Assembly (NCBI RefSeq): GCF_009663145.1
Contig: NZ_VKHR01000015.1
Coordinates: 21,629 to 85,628, forward strand
DNA length: 64,000 nucleotides
Origin: Shewanella sp. TC10
Lineage (GTDB): Bacteria; Pseudomonadota; Gammaproteobacteria; Enterobacterales; Shewanellaceae
Direction of reading: 5' to 3'
Under the pieces are notes generated by a model, which did not search any database, was not told where the DNA came from, and was given only the letters and a program-made list of their open reading frames with translations. A program made the position numbers and the translations under genes. Positions 29,002 to 38,618 of the stretch are shown in pieces (the first letter of the stretch is position 1; every line of letters starts with the position of its first letter).

Positions 29002-29308
29002 ACCGATTTTTATACTCCTGACATTAAGCTTGGCATGCGCGAGCTTTTTAAGTCATGCCAAAGCGTTAAGAGACCCTACTTTGCCAGGTCAAGGTTATGT
29101 AAGCGTTACTGGGAATGCTGAAAGGGCAGGCTCCTTAGTACTTAATAGTATTGTTAACAGTGCCAAGCCTCATGCAGTTATTAATAACAAAATCTTATTC
29201 GTTGGCGACCGCATTGATGGGATAAGAGTTGAATACATCGGAAAAAGCTACGTTAATTTGTCAGACGGGCGAAAACTTAAGCTTTTTCAATCGATAACAG
29301 AGCGATAG
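28988..29308 (+). CDS. mshK: MSHA biogenesis protein MshK (PilP-like)
   Basis: 106 residues starting with GTG at 28988; the AAGGAG ribosome site at 28976-28981 is 6 bases away and decides the start. Signal peptide ~1-25 (LTLSLACASFLSHA). The mature part (RDPTLP, then AVINNKILFVGDRIDGIRVEYIG) resembles the PilP/GspC homology region that joins the inner-membrane platform to the secretin. Its start lies inside the end of mshJ. Confidence 0.85.
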   Translation: MLQNKPIFILLTLSLACASFLSHAKALRDPTLPGQGYVSVTGNAERAGSLVLNSIVNSAKPHAVINNKILFVGDRIDGIRVEYIGKSYVNLSDGRKLKLFQSITER

Positions 29309-29321
29309 GACAAAAATAAAA

Positions 29322-30995
29322 ATGAATTTGATAAAATATGCCACCCCTCTGCTATCTCTTTGTTTGCTTGGTTGTCAAACCACGGATAGACCCGATCCTA
29401 CTGCGTCTAAAACAGAGTTAACTCAATCGTTAGACCAGGCACAAGCTGCACAAAACATTGTGCCACCGCCTGCGCAAATGCCTGAAGAGGTTCAGCGTGA
29501 ATTGAATGGCTCAAGCCTGTTGGGAGGCGCAAGTCCTGTATTACCAAAAGAGCGACGTTTTGATGTTTCTGCTAACGATGTGGATGCAAAAGTCTTTTTT
29601 CCAAGCTTGGTACAGGGCACTCCGTTAAGTGTGGCAGTACATCCTGATGTGACAGGTTCGATTTCTATTTCACTAAATGGCGTGACATTGTCTGAAGTGA
29701 TTAAAGTCGTTGAAGATATTTATGGCTACGAAGTGAGTCGTGAAGGGCGAATTTTACGGATATTCCCATCAGGTATGCGCACACAAACCTACCCTCTAAA
29801 TTACCTCTATATGGAACGTGAAGGCTTGTCGCTTACCTCTGTAAGTTCAGGTCGTATTTCAGATAATAACGATAATTCCAATTCAAACTCGAATAATAAT
29901 TCTTCTAGTAACAATAGCTCTAGTAGCAGTAATAACTCTAACAGCAGTAATAGTGATAACACTGATAATACTAACGGCACCTTTATTCGTTCTACCACGA
30001 AAACGAATTTTTGGGGTGAACTAGAAAAAACCTTGGTTTCAATTATTGGCAGTTCTGGTGGCGGTCGCCAAGTGGTGATTACACCACAAGCTGGATTAGT
30101 GACGGTAAGAGCTTATCCTGATGAGCTGCGCCAAGTGAGCACATTCTTAAATAAAGCTGAGACTCACCTGCAACGCCAAGTGATTTTAGAAGCCAAAATT
30201 TTAGAAGTCACATTATCTGATGGATACCAGCAAGGTATTCAGTGGGATAACGTATTAGGACATGCAGGTAGCACTGACATTAATTTTGGTACATCACCAG
30301 GTTCTGGATTAAGCGATCAAATTACTAATGTGATTGGTGGTGTAACTTCTATTAGCTTAACTGGTACAGACTTCAGCACCATGATTAGTTTGCTAGATAC
30401 TCAAGGTGATGTTGATGTTCTTTCTAGTCCACGTGTTACAGCATCAAATAACCAAAAAGCGGTAATTAAGGTCGGTAACGACGAGTACTTTGTTACTGAT
30501 GTTTCTTCTACAACGGTTGCGGGTACAACCCCTGTAACAACGCCAGAAGTTGAATTAACGCCTTTCTTTTCAGGTATTGCTTTAGATGTCACCCCGCAAA
30601 TCGATGCTGAAGGTAATGTGCTATTGCATGTGCATCCATCGGTTATCGATGTTTCCGAGCAAGTTAAAGAAATTAAAATCAGTGGCTCAACTCTCGAGTT
30701 ACCTTTGGCTCAAAGTGAAATACGTGAATCAGATACTGTGATTAAAGCTTCATCAGGTGATGTTGTGGTCATTGGTGGCTTGATGAAGAGTGAGAATATT
30801 GAAGCTATTTCAAAAGTACCATTACTTGGCGATATTCCTTTTCTTGGTGAAGCATTTACTAACCGAAGCAAATCGACTGTAAAAACTGAATTAATCATCA
30901 TGCTAAAGCCAACGGTGGTCGGTGCTGATACCTGGAGTAAAGAATTACAACGCTCTAAAGATTTATTAGATCGTTGGTACCCTGAGCAGGAGTAA
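29322..30995 (+). CDS. mshL: MSHA outer-membrane secretin MshL
   Basis: A 557-residue lipoprotein secretin (lipobox LLGC, Cys18) forming the outer-membrane pore for the pilus. It has a STN/N0-like domain at ~95-150, a low-complexity Ser/Asn/Asp linker (residues ~182-220, bases ~29866-29985), then N-domain and secretin core with the ending VVIGGLMKSE and VPLLGDIPFLGEAF motif. The Ser/Asn tract is made of repeated AAT/AAC/AGT/AGC codons and may vary in length between strains. 13 bases after mshK; same operon. Confidence 0.95.
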   Translation: MNLIKYATPLLSLCLLGCQTTDRPDPTASKTELTQSLDQAQAAQNIVPPPAQMPEEVQRELNGSSLLGGASPVLPKERRFDVSANDVDAKVFFPSLVQGTPLSVAVHPDVTGSISISLNGVTLSEVIKVVEDIYGYEVSREGRILRIFPSGMRTQTYPLNYLYMEREGLSLTSVSSGRISDNNDNSNSNSNNNSSSNNSSSSSNNSNSSNSDNTDNTNGTFIRSTTKTNFWGELEKTLVSIIGSSGGGRQVVITPQAGLVTVRAYPDELRQVSTFLNKAETHLQRQVILEAKILEVTLSDGYQQGIQWDNVLGHAGSTDINFGTSPGSGLSDQITNVIGGVTSISLTGTDFSTMISLLDTQGDVDVLSSPRVTASNNQKAVIKVGNDEYFVTDVSSTTVAGTTPVTTPEVELTPFFSGIALDVTPQIDAEGNVLLHVHPSVIDVSEQVKEIKISGSTLELPLAQSEIRESDTVIKASSGDVVVIGGLMKSENIEAISKVPLLGDIPFLGEAFTNRSKSTVKTELIIMLKPTVVGADTWSKELQRSKDLLDRWYPEQE

Positions 30996-31018
30996 CGGTT
31001 AATACCGTTAATAGTGCT

Positions 31019-31963
31019 ATGTACCAACAGCATTTTGGTTTAAATCAATTACCGTTTACGTTAACCCCAAATACACAATTTTTTTTCGGGTTAACGCCTC
31101 ATGTTGAGGCCTTGCAGGTACTGCAAATCGCCATAGAAAATGGTGAGGGTTTTATCAAGGTGACTGGTGAAGTTGGCACTGGCAAAACCCTTATTTGCCG
31201 AAAGTTATTAAATGAATTACCAGCAAATTATCAGTGTGCTTATGTTCCAAATCCTTATTTAAGCCCTGAAGAGTTACGTTGGGCACTGGCTACAGAATTA
31301 GGCATTCCGTTACAAGAAAACCTTAATCAACAGCAATTAACTGGTCTTATCCAGAATCAATTACTGGAACTGAATAGCCAAGGGCTGAAAGTGATTTTGG
31401 TGTTAGATGAAGCTCAGGCGTTGCCTAACGAGAGCCTGGAAACATTGAGGTTGTTTACTAATTTAGAGACCGAAAGCACCAAGCTTATTCAGGTCGTGCT
31501 ATTTGGTCAGCCAGAACTGGATAACCGTTTACAAGATAAATCATTAAGGCAACTAAAACAGCGGATTACCTTTAGCTATCGCTTAAGACCTTTACTGTGG
31601 GATGAAATTCAAGCCTATATTAATTACCGTTTATCTATTGCGGGTTATCAAGGCGAGGCACTTTTCACAGATAGTGATATTAAACTGGTATCAAAAGCGG
31701 CTAGGGGGATCCCTCGTTTGGTCAATGTGATTGTCAATAAAGCCCTATTGTTATGTTTCGCTGAAGGCAGTAATAAGGTATTAACCAAGCACTGCAAAGC
31801 CGCCATTGTTGATACTGAAGATGCAGAACGACTGATAGTTAAAAAACAAAGCAGAAGGTTATTTATTTCACTCATTATAGGTTTATCAATTTTAGGCGCT
31901 TCACTGGTAACACTACTGGTTATCGATGTTGACTGGTTATCGATGTTAAGAGAGTCAATATGA
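31019..31963 (+). CDS. mshM: MSHA biogenesis AAA ATPase MshM (ExeA/GspA-like)
   Basis: 314 residues. An AAA+ ATPase with YxxxFGLxxxPF signature at the N-terminus, Walker A GEVGTGKT at 50-57 and Walker B VILVLDEAQ; a single membrane segment near the C-terminus (~279-301) anchors it. ExeA-type proteins help localise or assemble the secretin at the peptidoglycan. Stop overlaps the mshN start by 4 bases. Confidence 0.93.
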   Translation: MYQQHFGLNQLPFTLTPNTQFFFGLTPHVEALQVLQIAIENGEGFIKVTGEVGTGKTLICRKLLNELPANYQCAYVPNPYLSPEELRWALATELGIPLQENLNQQQLTGLIQNQLLELNSQGLKVILVLDEAQALPNESLETLRLFTNLETESTKLIQVVLFGQPELDNRLQDKSLRQLKQRITFSYRLRPLLWDEIQAYINYRLSIAGYQGEALFTDSDIKLVSKAARGIPRLVNVIVNKALLLCFAEGSNKVLTKHCKAAIVDTEDAERLIVKKQSRRLFISLIIGLSILGASLVTLLVIDVDWLSMLRESI

Positions 31964-33426
31964 GCGTTATTAATAAAGTACTAAAAGACCTCGATAAGCA
32001 GAAGCAGTCGACAGGCAGTAATGCTGGCGAGTCAAATTCAGGTTTTGTGAAACCTGAAGTGCAGTTTACTAGCCAACTCAATACTGCTAGCTCAGATGAG
32101 CTATCCTCCCGTAAAGGGATGTATATGTCGATTGCTATGCTAATTGCCGTGGCTATTTTCGGGTTTATGTTTTATCGCCAAGGCGTTCAGATACAAAATC
32201 TGCAGCCATTGGCTGAAGCGAGACAAACTCAGGCTCAAACTGAAACTGAAACTGAAACAACAGCGGCGATTGATGCGAATACATTTACTGAAGTGCCAGT
32301 TAATGAATCTAAAAGCAGTGATATCGATGGTGTAGAAGTGGTTATGACTCAGAGTGAAAACGTTTCACATGAGAGCGTTACAAGTGAAGTAACCGAGGCT
32401 TCAACAATTGCTCTAGTAAACCCTAAAGAAGTATCAGTAGCTGCTGATGTAGAAAATACTTCTAAAGTCTCTAGTGCTGATGAGGTAGTAAGCGGTAATA
32501 CAACAAACTCGTCGGTTACTGAAAGTACTTTAGCTACACAATCTGTCTCTACAGAGTTACAAGAGCCAAAGGCTGTTGTAAAAGTAGACTCTAAAATGGC
32601 GTCTATTACTGAAGTAAATTCATTAAAGCCTTCGAAGGCCAATAATGACACTTCTACCGTGCAAGTTAGATTTTCACAGAATACACGAAAGTCTTCGATT
32701 GTTGATGATGTGAAATCCAATGTAAGCACAGAAAAATCTGATAATAAGTTAGCTCAAACTAAACAAGTTAACAGCAACAATAAAGCAGAGTTAAGTTCAA
32801 GTAATAACACTAAAGGTGTTATGGCAGTAAAAGAAGTCATACTGACAGATGCAGAACTTGCACAAAAGAAATTCGATATTGCAGAAGTGGCTGAGCAGCA
32901 ACAAAAAATTGATAGAGCAGTTAAATTTTACTACGAAGCTTTAGTGCTTGATCCTTCAATGCATCAAGCGAGAAAGCAACTGGCTTCCTTGTATTACGCG
33001 CTCAATAATTTGGGTCGAGCAGAACAAATTTTAGCGCAGGGTGTGGCTCAATTTCCTGAGGAATTTGAATTAGCCATTTTAAAAGCCAAAGTTGAGAATG
33101 CATCTTTTAGCCCAATGAAAGCATTGACGACTTTAGAAGGGGTGAGTGATGAAAGTGATTGGAAAAGAGATAAGTGGATTCTACAAAGTGACATAGCACA
33201 AAAAAATGGCCGCTTTGAACTCGCTGAATCTGCTTACCGCTCGCTAATTGCCATAGAACCTTCGCAAGCACGTTGGTGGATGGGGTTGGCTTATGCGTTA
33301 GACTCACAACAACAATATTCGCAAGCTGCTGATGCTTATCAAAAAGCTTTGTCTTATCGGGGACTATCAACTGGCGCTATGACATATATTGAACAACGAT
33401 TGATTCAACTAGGAGGTAGCCAATGA
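31960..33426 (+). CDS. mshN: MSHA biogenesis TPR protein MshN
   Basis: 488 residues: cytoplasmic N-terminus beginning MSVINKVLKDLDKQ (typical of MshN/GspB-like), one membrane segment (~54-71), a long Ser/Thr/Val/Glu-rich disordered linker (~85-290) containing a hexanucleotide run (AAACTG repeated, 32237-32257, encoding Glu-Thr repeats), and C-terminal tetratricopeptide repeats (~295-480). It probably partners the ATPase MshM, as GspB partners GspA. Overlaps mshM and mshE by 4 bases. Confidence 0.9.
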   Translation: MSVINKVLKDLDKQKQSTGSNAGESNSGFVKPEVQFTSQLNTASSDELSSRKGMYMSIAMLIAVAIFGFMFYRQGVQIQNLQPLAEARQTQAQTETETETTAAIDANTFTEVPVNESKSSDIDGVEVVMTQSENVSHESVTSEVTEASTIALVNPKEVSVAADVENTSKVSSADEVVSGNTTNSSVTESTLATQSVSTELQEPKAVVKVDSKMASITEVNSLKPSKANNDTSTVQVRFSQNTRKSSIVDDVKSNVSTEKSDNKLAQTKQVNSNNKAELSSSNNTKGVMAVKEVILTDAELAQKKFDIAEVAEQQQKIDRAVKFYYEALVLDPSMHQARKQLASLYYALNNLGRAEQILAQGVAQFPEEFELAILKAKVENASFSPMKALTTLEGVSDESDWKRDKWILQSDIAQKNGRFELAESAYRSLIAIEPSQARWWMGLAYALDSQQQYSQAADAYQKALSYRGLSTGAMTYIEQRLIQLGGSQ

Positions 33427-35171
33427 AACCTAAATTAAAAATGCGATTAGGCGACCTTCTCGTTCAAGAGCACATTATTACTGACGATCAATTAACCCAA
33501 GCACTTTCTGAGCAACGTAACTCAGGTAAAAAGCTGGGTCGTACCTTAATTGATTTGAATTGTATCACTGAAGATCAGTTACTTAAGTTCTTATCACAAC
33601 AGTTAAATTTACCGTATCTAGATATCAGCCGTCTGTCGATCCCTTCTGAAGTTGTTAACCTCATTCCTGAAGTGCAAGCAAGGCGCTATCGTGCTTTGGT
33701 CGTTGAGGCGACTTCCGATACTGTGACATTGGCAATGAGTGACCCCGCTGATTTACAAGCAATTGATAATTTAGAAGTGTTTATCGCACCTAAAAAAGTC
33801 ACGATTGCAGTCACCCCAGAGCAACAACTATTAGATGCGTTCGATAATTTATATCGCCGCACGGGTGAAATTGCCAAAATAGCCGGTGAGCTGGAAGAAG
33901 AGTACGCTGCAGATGATATGTTCGATTTGGCGAGCATCACTGACAGCGACAGCGATAATGAAACGACAGTAGTAAAATTACTGCAATCGATTTTTGAAGA
34001 TGCAGTGCAAATGCGCGCATCGGATATTCATATTGAACCAGGTGAAAAAGTACTAAGAATACGCCAACGTATTGATGGTCAATTGCACGAGAATACTCTT
34101 GATGAAGTTAATATTGCCTCAGCGTTAGTATTGCGATTAAAGCTGATGGCAGGTTTGGATATTTCTGAAAAGCGTATGCCACAAGATGGCCGTTTTCATA
34201 TTGAAATCAAAGGTCATAAAATTGATATTCGTATGTCAACGATGCCTATTTATCATGGTGAATCTGTTGTAATGCGTTTGCTGGATCAATCCGCAGGTTT
34301 ATTGACCCTGAACGAAACGGGTATGCCAGATCATATCTTGCAGCGGATCCGTAAACAGATTAAGCGACCTCACGGTATGCTGTTAGTGACAGGACCAACA
34401 GGTAGCGGTAAAACCACTACTTTGTACGGAATTTTGAGTGAACTCAACAAACCTGATACTAAAATTATTACCGTTGAAGATCCGGTTGAATATCAGTTAC
34501 CGCGAATTAACCAAGTTCAGGTTAACCATAAAATTGGCTTAAATTTCTCTAATGTACTTCGTACCACTTTACGACAAGATCCCGATATCATTATGGTCGG
34601 TGAGATGCGTGACCAAGAAACCGTTGAGATTGGTCTTCGAGGGGCATTGACTGGTCACTTTGTATTATCAACACTGCATACCAATGACGCCATTACCAGT
34701 GCGTTGCGATTGCTCGATATGGGGGCTGCCAGTTACCTCGTTGCCAGTGCACTTAGAGTGATTATTGCACAAAGGCTAGTAAGGCGTGTTTGCCCTAATT
34801 GTATGACTCACCATCAACCTAGTGCTGCCGAATTAGCTTGGATTAATTCAACGGCTAAAAAAGATTTTTCTGCGGCAACCTATAAGGTTGGTACAGGTTG
34901 TCAAAGTTGCAATGGTTCGGGTTACCGTGGCCGTATTGGTATTTTTGAGATTCTAGAATTAGATGATGATATGGTGGATGCAATGCGGACTGGAAACCCG
35001 CAGGATTTCGCTCATGCTGCTAAAAAGAGCCCAACTTTTGTTCCATTGGCTGATTCTGCTTTTGAATATTTATATAATGGTATGACGACTATCGAAGAGG
35101 TCGCGAAGTTAGTTGAGGATGTCAGTGAACTTCCAAGCGATTTACCTAATGACATTGGGAGTGGGGTGTAA
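33423..35171 (+). CDS. mshE: MSHA extension ATPase MshE with c-di-GMP-binding MshEN domain
   Basis: 582 residues. The N-terminal domain has the two tandem MshEN motifs: RLGDLLxxxxxIxxxQLxxAL (near residues 7-27) and LGRTLIDLxxIxxxQLLxFLSQQ (near 38-60). In Vibrio cholerae MshE this domain binds c-di-GMP and pilus extension depends on it. The GspE/PilB motor core follows with Walker A GPTGSGKT at 324-331, an Asp box, Walker B and His box, and a tetracysteine zinc site (CPNC...CQSC). Cytoplasmic hexamer driving pilin polymerisation through MshG. Overlaps mshN by 4 bases; mshG starts 3 bases after. Confidence 0.96.
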   Translation: MKPKLKMRLGDLLVQEHIITDDQLTQALSEQRNSGKKLGRTLIDLNCITEDQLLKFLSQQLNLPYLDISRLSIPSEVVNLIPEVQARRYRALVVEATSDTVTLAMSDPADLQAIDNLEVFIAPKKVTIAVTPEQQLLDAFDNLYRRTGEIAKIAGELEEEYAADDMFDLASITDSDSDNETTVVKLLQSIFEDAVQMRASDIHIEPGEKVLRIRQRIDGQLHENTLDEVNIASALVLRLKLMAGLDISEKRMPQDGRFHIEIKGHKIDIRMSTMPIYHGESVVMRLLDQSAGLLTLNETGMPDHILQRIRKQIKRPHGMLLVTGPTGSGKTTTLYGILSELNKPDTKIITVEDPVEYQLPRINQVQVNHKIGLNFSNVLRTTLRQDPDIIMVGEMRDQETVEIGLRGALTGHFVLSTLHTNDAITSALRLLDMGAASYLVASALRVIIAQRLVRRVCPNCMTHHQPSAAELAWINSTAKKDFSAATYKVGTGCQSCNGSGYRGRIGIFEILELDDDMVDAMRTGNPQDFAHAAKKSPTFVPLADSAFEYLYNGMTTIEEVAKLVEDVSELPSDLPNDIGSGV

Positions 35172-35173
35172 TT

Positions 35174-36388
35174 ATGCCGACTTACCGGTATCGAGGTCGA
35201 AATAATCAAGGCGCTGCAGTAGAAGCGTTTATTGAATCTGCCAACGAAAGTAGCGCAGCAGATGCGCTGATGTCTCGTGGAATTATTCCTCTCGAACTGC
35301 GTGAAGTTAAGCAATCTCAACCATTTAAAATAGGCAGTATATTCGCCAGTAAAGTGTCATTGGAAGAGCTACAAATTTTCACTCGACAAATGTACTCTCT
35401 CACGCGTTCTGGCATCCCTATTTTAAGAGCTATTGCAGGTCTTGCTGAAACAACACATTCTCAGCGTATGAAGGATGCGTTAAATGATATTTCTGAGCAA
35501 CTAACCTCTGGTCGTCCTTTATCTGCTGCGATGAATCAACATCAAGATGTATTTGATTCTTTGTTCATCTCAATGGTTCATGTAGGCGAGAATACCGGTA
35601 AATTAGAAGACGCGTTCATTCAGCTTTCTGGGTATATAGAGCGAGAACAAGAAACCCGCCGTCGAATTAAGTCTGCAATGCGTTACCCCATTTTTGTATT
35701 AATCGCGATAACCATTGCCATGGTGATCCTTAATATCATGGTCATCCCTAAATTTGCCGAAATGTTCTCCCGTTTTGGGGCTGATTTACCGTGGGCCACC
35801 AAATTGTTAATGGCGACATCTAGCTTATTTGTTAATTACTGGCATGTCATGCTAGTCGCTCTGGTGGGCGTGATCGTTGGAATACGATACTGGCATCATA
35901 CAGAGAAAGGTGAGCGGCAATGGGACAAATGGAAGTTACATATTCCAGCTGTGGGCTCAATTATCGAGCGCTCTACTTTATCTCGATACTGTAGAAGCTT
36001 TTCGATGATGTTAGGCGCAGGTGTGCCAATGACCCAAGCGTTAAGTTTAGTTGCTGATGCGGTAGATAATAGTTATATGCATGATCGTATCGTGGCAATG
36101 AGGCGCGGAATTGAGTCCGGTGAATCTATGTTAAGGGTTTCTAATCAAAGTGGTTTGTTTACTCCTTTGGTACTGCAAATGGTTGCGGTGGGTGAGGAAA
36201 CAGGTCAGATAGATCAATTGCTTAATGATGCTGCAGATTTTTATGAAGGTGAAGTTGATTATGATTTGAAAAACTTAACCGCCAAATTAGAGCCGATTTT
36301 AATTGGGTTTGTCGCCGGTATTGTTCTCATCCTAGCATTGGGTATTTACTTACCTATGTGGGACATGCTCAATGTTGTAAAAGGTTAA
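35174..36388 (+). CDS. mshG: MSHA inner-membrane platform protein MshG (PilC/GspF)
   Basis: 404 residues with the two tandem PilC/GspF helical cytoplasmic domains (ELQIFTRQMYSLTRSGIPI and YCRSFSMMLGAGVPM regions) and three membrane segments (~170-190, ~210-235, ~375-395). Couples ATPase rotation to pilin insertion. GGGG-type ribosome site overlapping the end of mshE. Confidence 0.95.
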   Translation: MPTYRYRGRNNQGAAVEAFIESANESSAADALMSRGIIPLELREVKQSQPFKIGSIFASKVSLEELQIFTRQMYSLTRSGIPILRAIAGLAETTHSQRMKDALNDISEQLTSGRPLSAAMNQHQDVFDSLFISMVHVGENTGKLEDAFIQLSGYIEREQETRRRIKSAMRYPIFVLIAITIAMVILNIMVIPKFAEMFSRFGADLPWATKLLMATSSLFVNYWHVMLVALVGVIVGIRYWHHTEKGERQWDKWKLHIPAVGSIIERSTLSRYCRSFSMMLGAGVPMTQALSLVADAVDNSYMHDRIVAMRRGIESGESMLRVSNQSGLFTPLVLQMVAVGEETGQIDQLLNDAADFYEGEVDYDLKNLTAKLEPILIGFVAGIVLILALGIYLPMWDMLNVVKG

Positions 36389-36470
36389 GGGGAACTAGCA
36401 TGTTGAGTTACAGGTCTATGTTAATCATCAAGTTGCAGTTCGAAATTAACACAACTGAGTTGGTTGCATA

Positions 36471-36995
36471 ATGCGAAAGCAGCAGAAATCAGAAAACGAT
36501 CTTCTCAAGACTTATGCTCGTATTATTTCGCTTACCCTAATCATTGTCATCATGGGTGTTATTGGTACAAAGCACTTTTCAACTGTCGATAGTATAGGTA
36601 CTAAAAGTTTAGAGCTTGAGCACAGCAGATTGTTATATGTGTTGGCTATGGTGAAGAGTCAATGGCTTAGCCAGGGCAGGCCTGACTCTTTAAAGTTGAG
36701 TTGGGAAAATATGAGTGTTAGTTCAGCAAATAAACAGTTTGAAACTGATAGTATCCGCGCCAGCAAAAATATTATCAAGATGTCTGATGAAGGTTGGCCA
36801 CAGCTAGACAGTGAGTCTGTAGCAGGCTGTAAAGAGCTTTGGCAACAGTTAATGGCAAGTGATTTGCATGATATTAAAGCTGAGGTTTTATATCAAAATG
36901 AGACAAAAATTTGTCGTTTTGCAACTGAGCAAAGTGGCAGTATTAGCTATCAAACGACATCAGGAAGGGTGATTTTTTTTGATGACAATGGCTAA
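36471..36995 (+). CDS. mshF: MSHA biogenesis protein MshF
   Basis: 174 residues with an N-terminal membrane segment (~16-34, IISLTLIIVIMGVIGT) and a small, poorly conserved periplasmic domain. I assign MshF from its place between mshG and mshB and its topology; no motif of its own is recognisable. 82 bases separate it from mshG. No clear ribosome site before the ATG. Confidence 0.75.
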   Translation: MRKQQKSENDLLKTYARIISLTLIIVIMGVIGTKHFSTVDSIGTKSLELEHSRLLYVLAMVKSQWLSQGRPDSLKLSWENMSVSSANKQFETDSIRASKNIIKMSDEGWPQLDSESVAGCKELWQQLMASDLHDIKAEVLYQNETKICRFATEQSGSISYQTTSGRVIFFDDNG

Positions 36996-37131
36996 TATTT
37001 AACTAATACAAATGTTTAATTGTATAAATGGTGCTAAAATTTATTTACATGATAGCTTTGACTAAGTAACAATGGTCTTACGGTTGTAATTGTAGTCTAA
37101 CAAGTGTAAGTCGCAATAAAGGTGATTTAAT

Positions 37132-37737
37132 ATGAAATTTAAACAACAAGGCTTCTCGTTAATCGAATTAGTGATTGTTATCGTTATTCTTGGTTTATTA
37201 GCAGCGACTGCGATACCGCGTTTTTTGAATGTCACTGAAGATGCGCAAAATGCGAGTGTCGAAGGTGTAACTGGTGGCTTAGCGACAGCTGTAGGCTTTG
37301 TTCGAGCACAGTGGGAAGTGGATGGTCGCCGTAACGATTCAGTTATTTTAGATGGAACATCTGTCTCACTAGACGTTCGCTTTGGGTTCCCAACAGGTGA
37401 AACCAATACTAGTGTTACCTCAATGAGCAATGCTACTTGCCAAGAAGTATTTGACAGTGTCTTACAAAGCGCGCCTCGAAATGTGCTGATAAATCAAGAT
37501 GCACGTGATCAGCGTTACACTGTAAGAGTCATTGGAGGAAGTGGAGGCTCTGCAACCGGAATCGATGGCGCAATAGTAAATAACATCGATTTATGTGTTT
37601 ACCACCAAGTGGCTTCATTAGTATTGAATACAAATAATGGCGTACCTTCTCCAACTCCTGATTTAGATACCGCAGGAGCAAAAGGTGTGACATATAATCC
37701 AGGAACAGGACAAGTGCTTAGTTTTAGTAATGACTAA
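37132..37737 (+). CDS. mshB: MSHA minor pilin MshB
   Basis: A 201-residue type IV prepilin: short leader MKFKQQG, cleavage before Phe8, Glu at mature +5 (FSLIELVIVIVILGL), then a hydrophobic helix and globular head with cysteines (ATCQEVF and NIDLCVY) likely to pair. Position between mshF and mshA is the MshB place. AAAGGTG ribosome site upstream. The 136-base spacer before it may carry a promoter of its own. Confidence 0.9.
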   Translation: MKFKQQGFSLIELVIVIVILGLLAATAIPRFLNVTEDAQNASVEGVTGGLATAVGFVRAQWEVDGRRNDSVILDGTSVSLDVRFGFPTGETNTSVTSMSNATCQEVFDSVLQSAPRNVLINQDARDQRYTVRVIGGSGGSATGIDGAIVNNIDLCVYHQVASLVLNTNNGVPSPTPDLDTAGAKGVTYNPGTGQVLSFSND

Positions 37738-37755
37738 TCACAAGTAACAAGGGTA

Positions 37756-37773
37756 TGTCGCAATATAGCGACA
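37756..37773 (+). other. hairpin between mshB and mshA
   Basis: TGTCGC (37756-37761) and GCGACA (37768-37773) form a 6-base GC-rich stem with loop AATATA and no T run. It lies 18 bases after the mshB stop and could be a processing or stability element that sets mshA above mshB. Confidence 0.4.
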
Positions 37774-37893
37774 GGTTAAGATTTAAAAAGAATCACCACA
37801 AAATATGGAATATTGAGTGGGCATTTTTAAAGAAAATAAATGAACAGATTTACAAAATTCACATATTTTTGATTTTAATAAAGGGTCGACATT

Positions 37894-38415
37894 ATGCATA
37901 TCAAACAAAAGCAACAAGGTTTTACATTAATTGAACTAGTAGTGGTCATCATTATTCTTGGTATTTTAGCTGTGACAGCAGCGCCTAAATTTATCAATCT
38001 TCAAGGTGATGCAAGAGTTTCAGCTTTACAAGGTTTAAAAGGTGCTATTCAAGGGGCAAATACACTAGTTTACTCTAAAGCTGCATTAGCAGGGCAAGAA
38101 CAAGGAACAGGACAGACGGTTACATTATCGGGTGATGCCGATGCTACTCCTCCAACAAATGTTGATGTGACAACAGATTATGGTTATTTGACGCCTACAC
38201 TTGTAAACTTTCAGAATGCTCTAGAAATTAGTGTAGCTGATAGTGATGATCCATCAGATAGTGCACTGACTACAGAGTGGATTTTTGATGAATCAAATGG
38301 AGGTTTTGAATTTTGGCAAGTTGGTGCACCTTCAACATGTTTCTTCTCTTACACAGCGGCTACAGCATCTTCAGTTCCAGTATATTCAGCAATGCCAGAT
38401 CCTTCAGATTGCTAA
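37894..38415 (+). CDS. mshA: MSHA major pilin MshA, first copy
   Basis: A 173-residue type IVa prepilin. Leader MHIKQKQQG is cleaved before Phe10; mature N-terminus FTLIELVVVIIILGIL has Glu5. The first ~50 mature residues are almost identical to the next gene's product, while the heads diverge. Two cysteines (STCFF and the C-terminal SDC) probably form the disulfide loop. AAAGGG ribosome site 8 bases upstream. Separate terminator downstream, so it can be expressed as a strong single unit. Confidence 0.95.
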   Translation: MHIKQKQQGFTLIELVVVIIILGILAVTAAPKFINLQGDARVSALQGLKGAIQGANTLVYSKAALAGQEQGTGQTVTLSGDADATPPTNVDVTTDYGYLTPTLVNFQNALEISVADSDDPSDSALTTEWIFDESNGGFEFWQVGAPSTCFFSYTAATASSVPVYSAMPDPSDC

Positions 38416-38435
38416 TATAAAGCATATTGATTTCA

Positions 38436-38462
38436 AAGCCTGCTATGCGCAGGCTTTTTTGT
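38436..38462 (+). terminator. terminator after first mshA
   Basis: AAGCCTGC (38436-38443) / GCAGGCTT (38449-38456), 8-base stem with 5-base loop, followed by a T run. Confidence 0.9.
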
Positions 38463-38618
38463 GCCTAAATATCAGTTTTAAAAGCTTTTATGTACTTTGG
38501 GTAACACGCGACTAATATCGGATGGTGATAAAATTGTTGTGACAAAGGAATAAGCTCGTGAACAAACAATATTGTTTCATCAGGGCTGTGGTTGTTCTAT
38601 TTTAGTGAAGGTTTTCAA

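Noticed and set aside
32237..32257. AAACTG hexanucleotide run in mshN as a phase-variation tract
   Set aside because: The unit is a multiple of three, so changes would not shift the frame; probably just a linker repeat.
38592..38618. TTG start for the second mshA
   Set aside because: The ATG at 38619 has a good ribosome site and gives a normal short prepilin leader.
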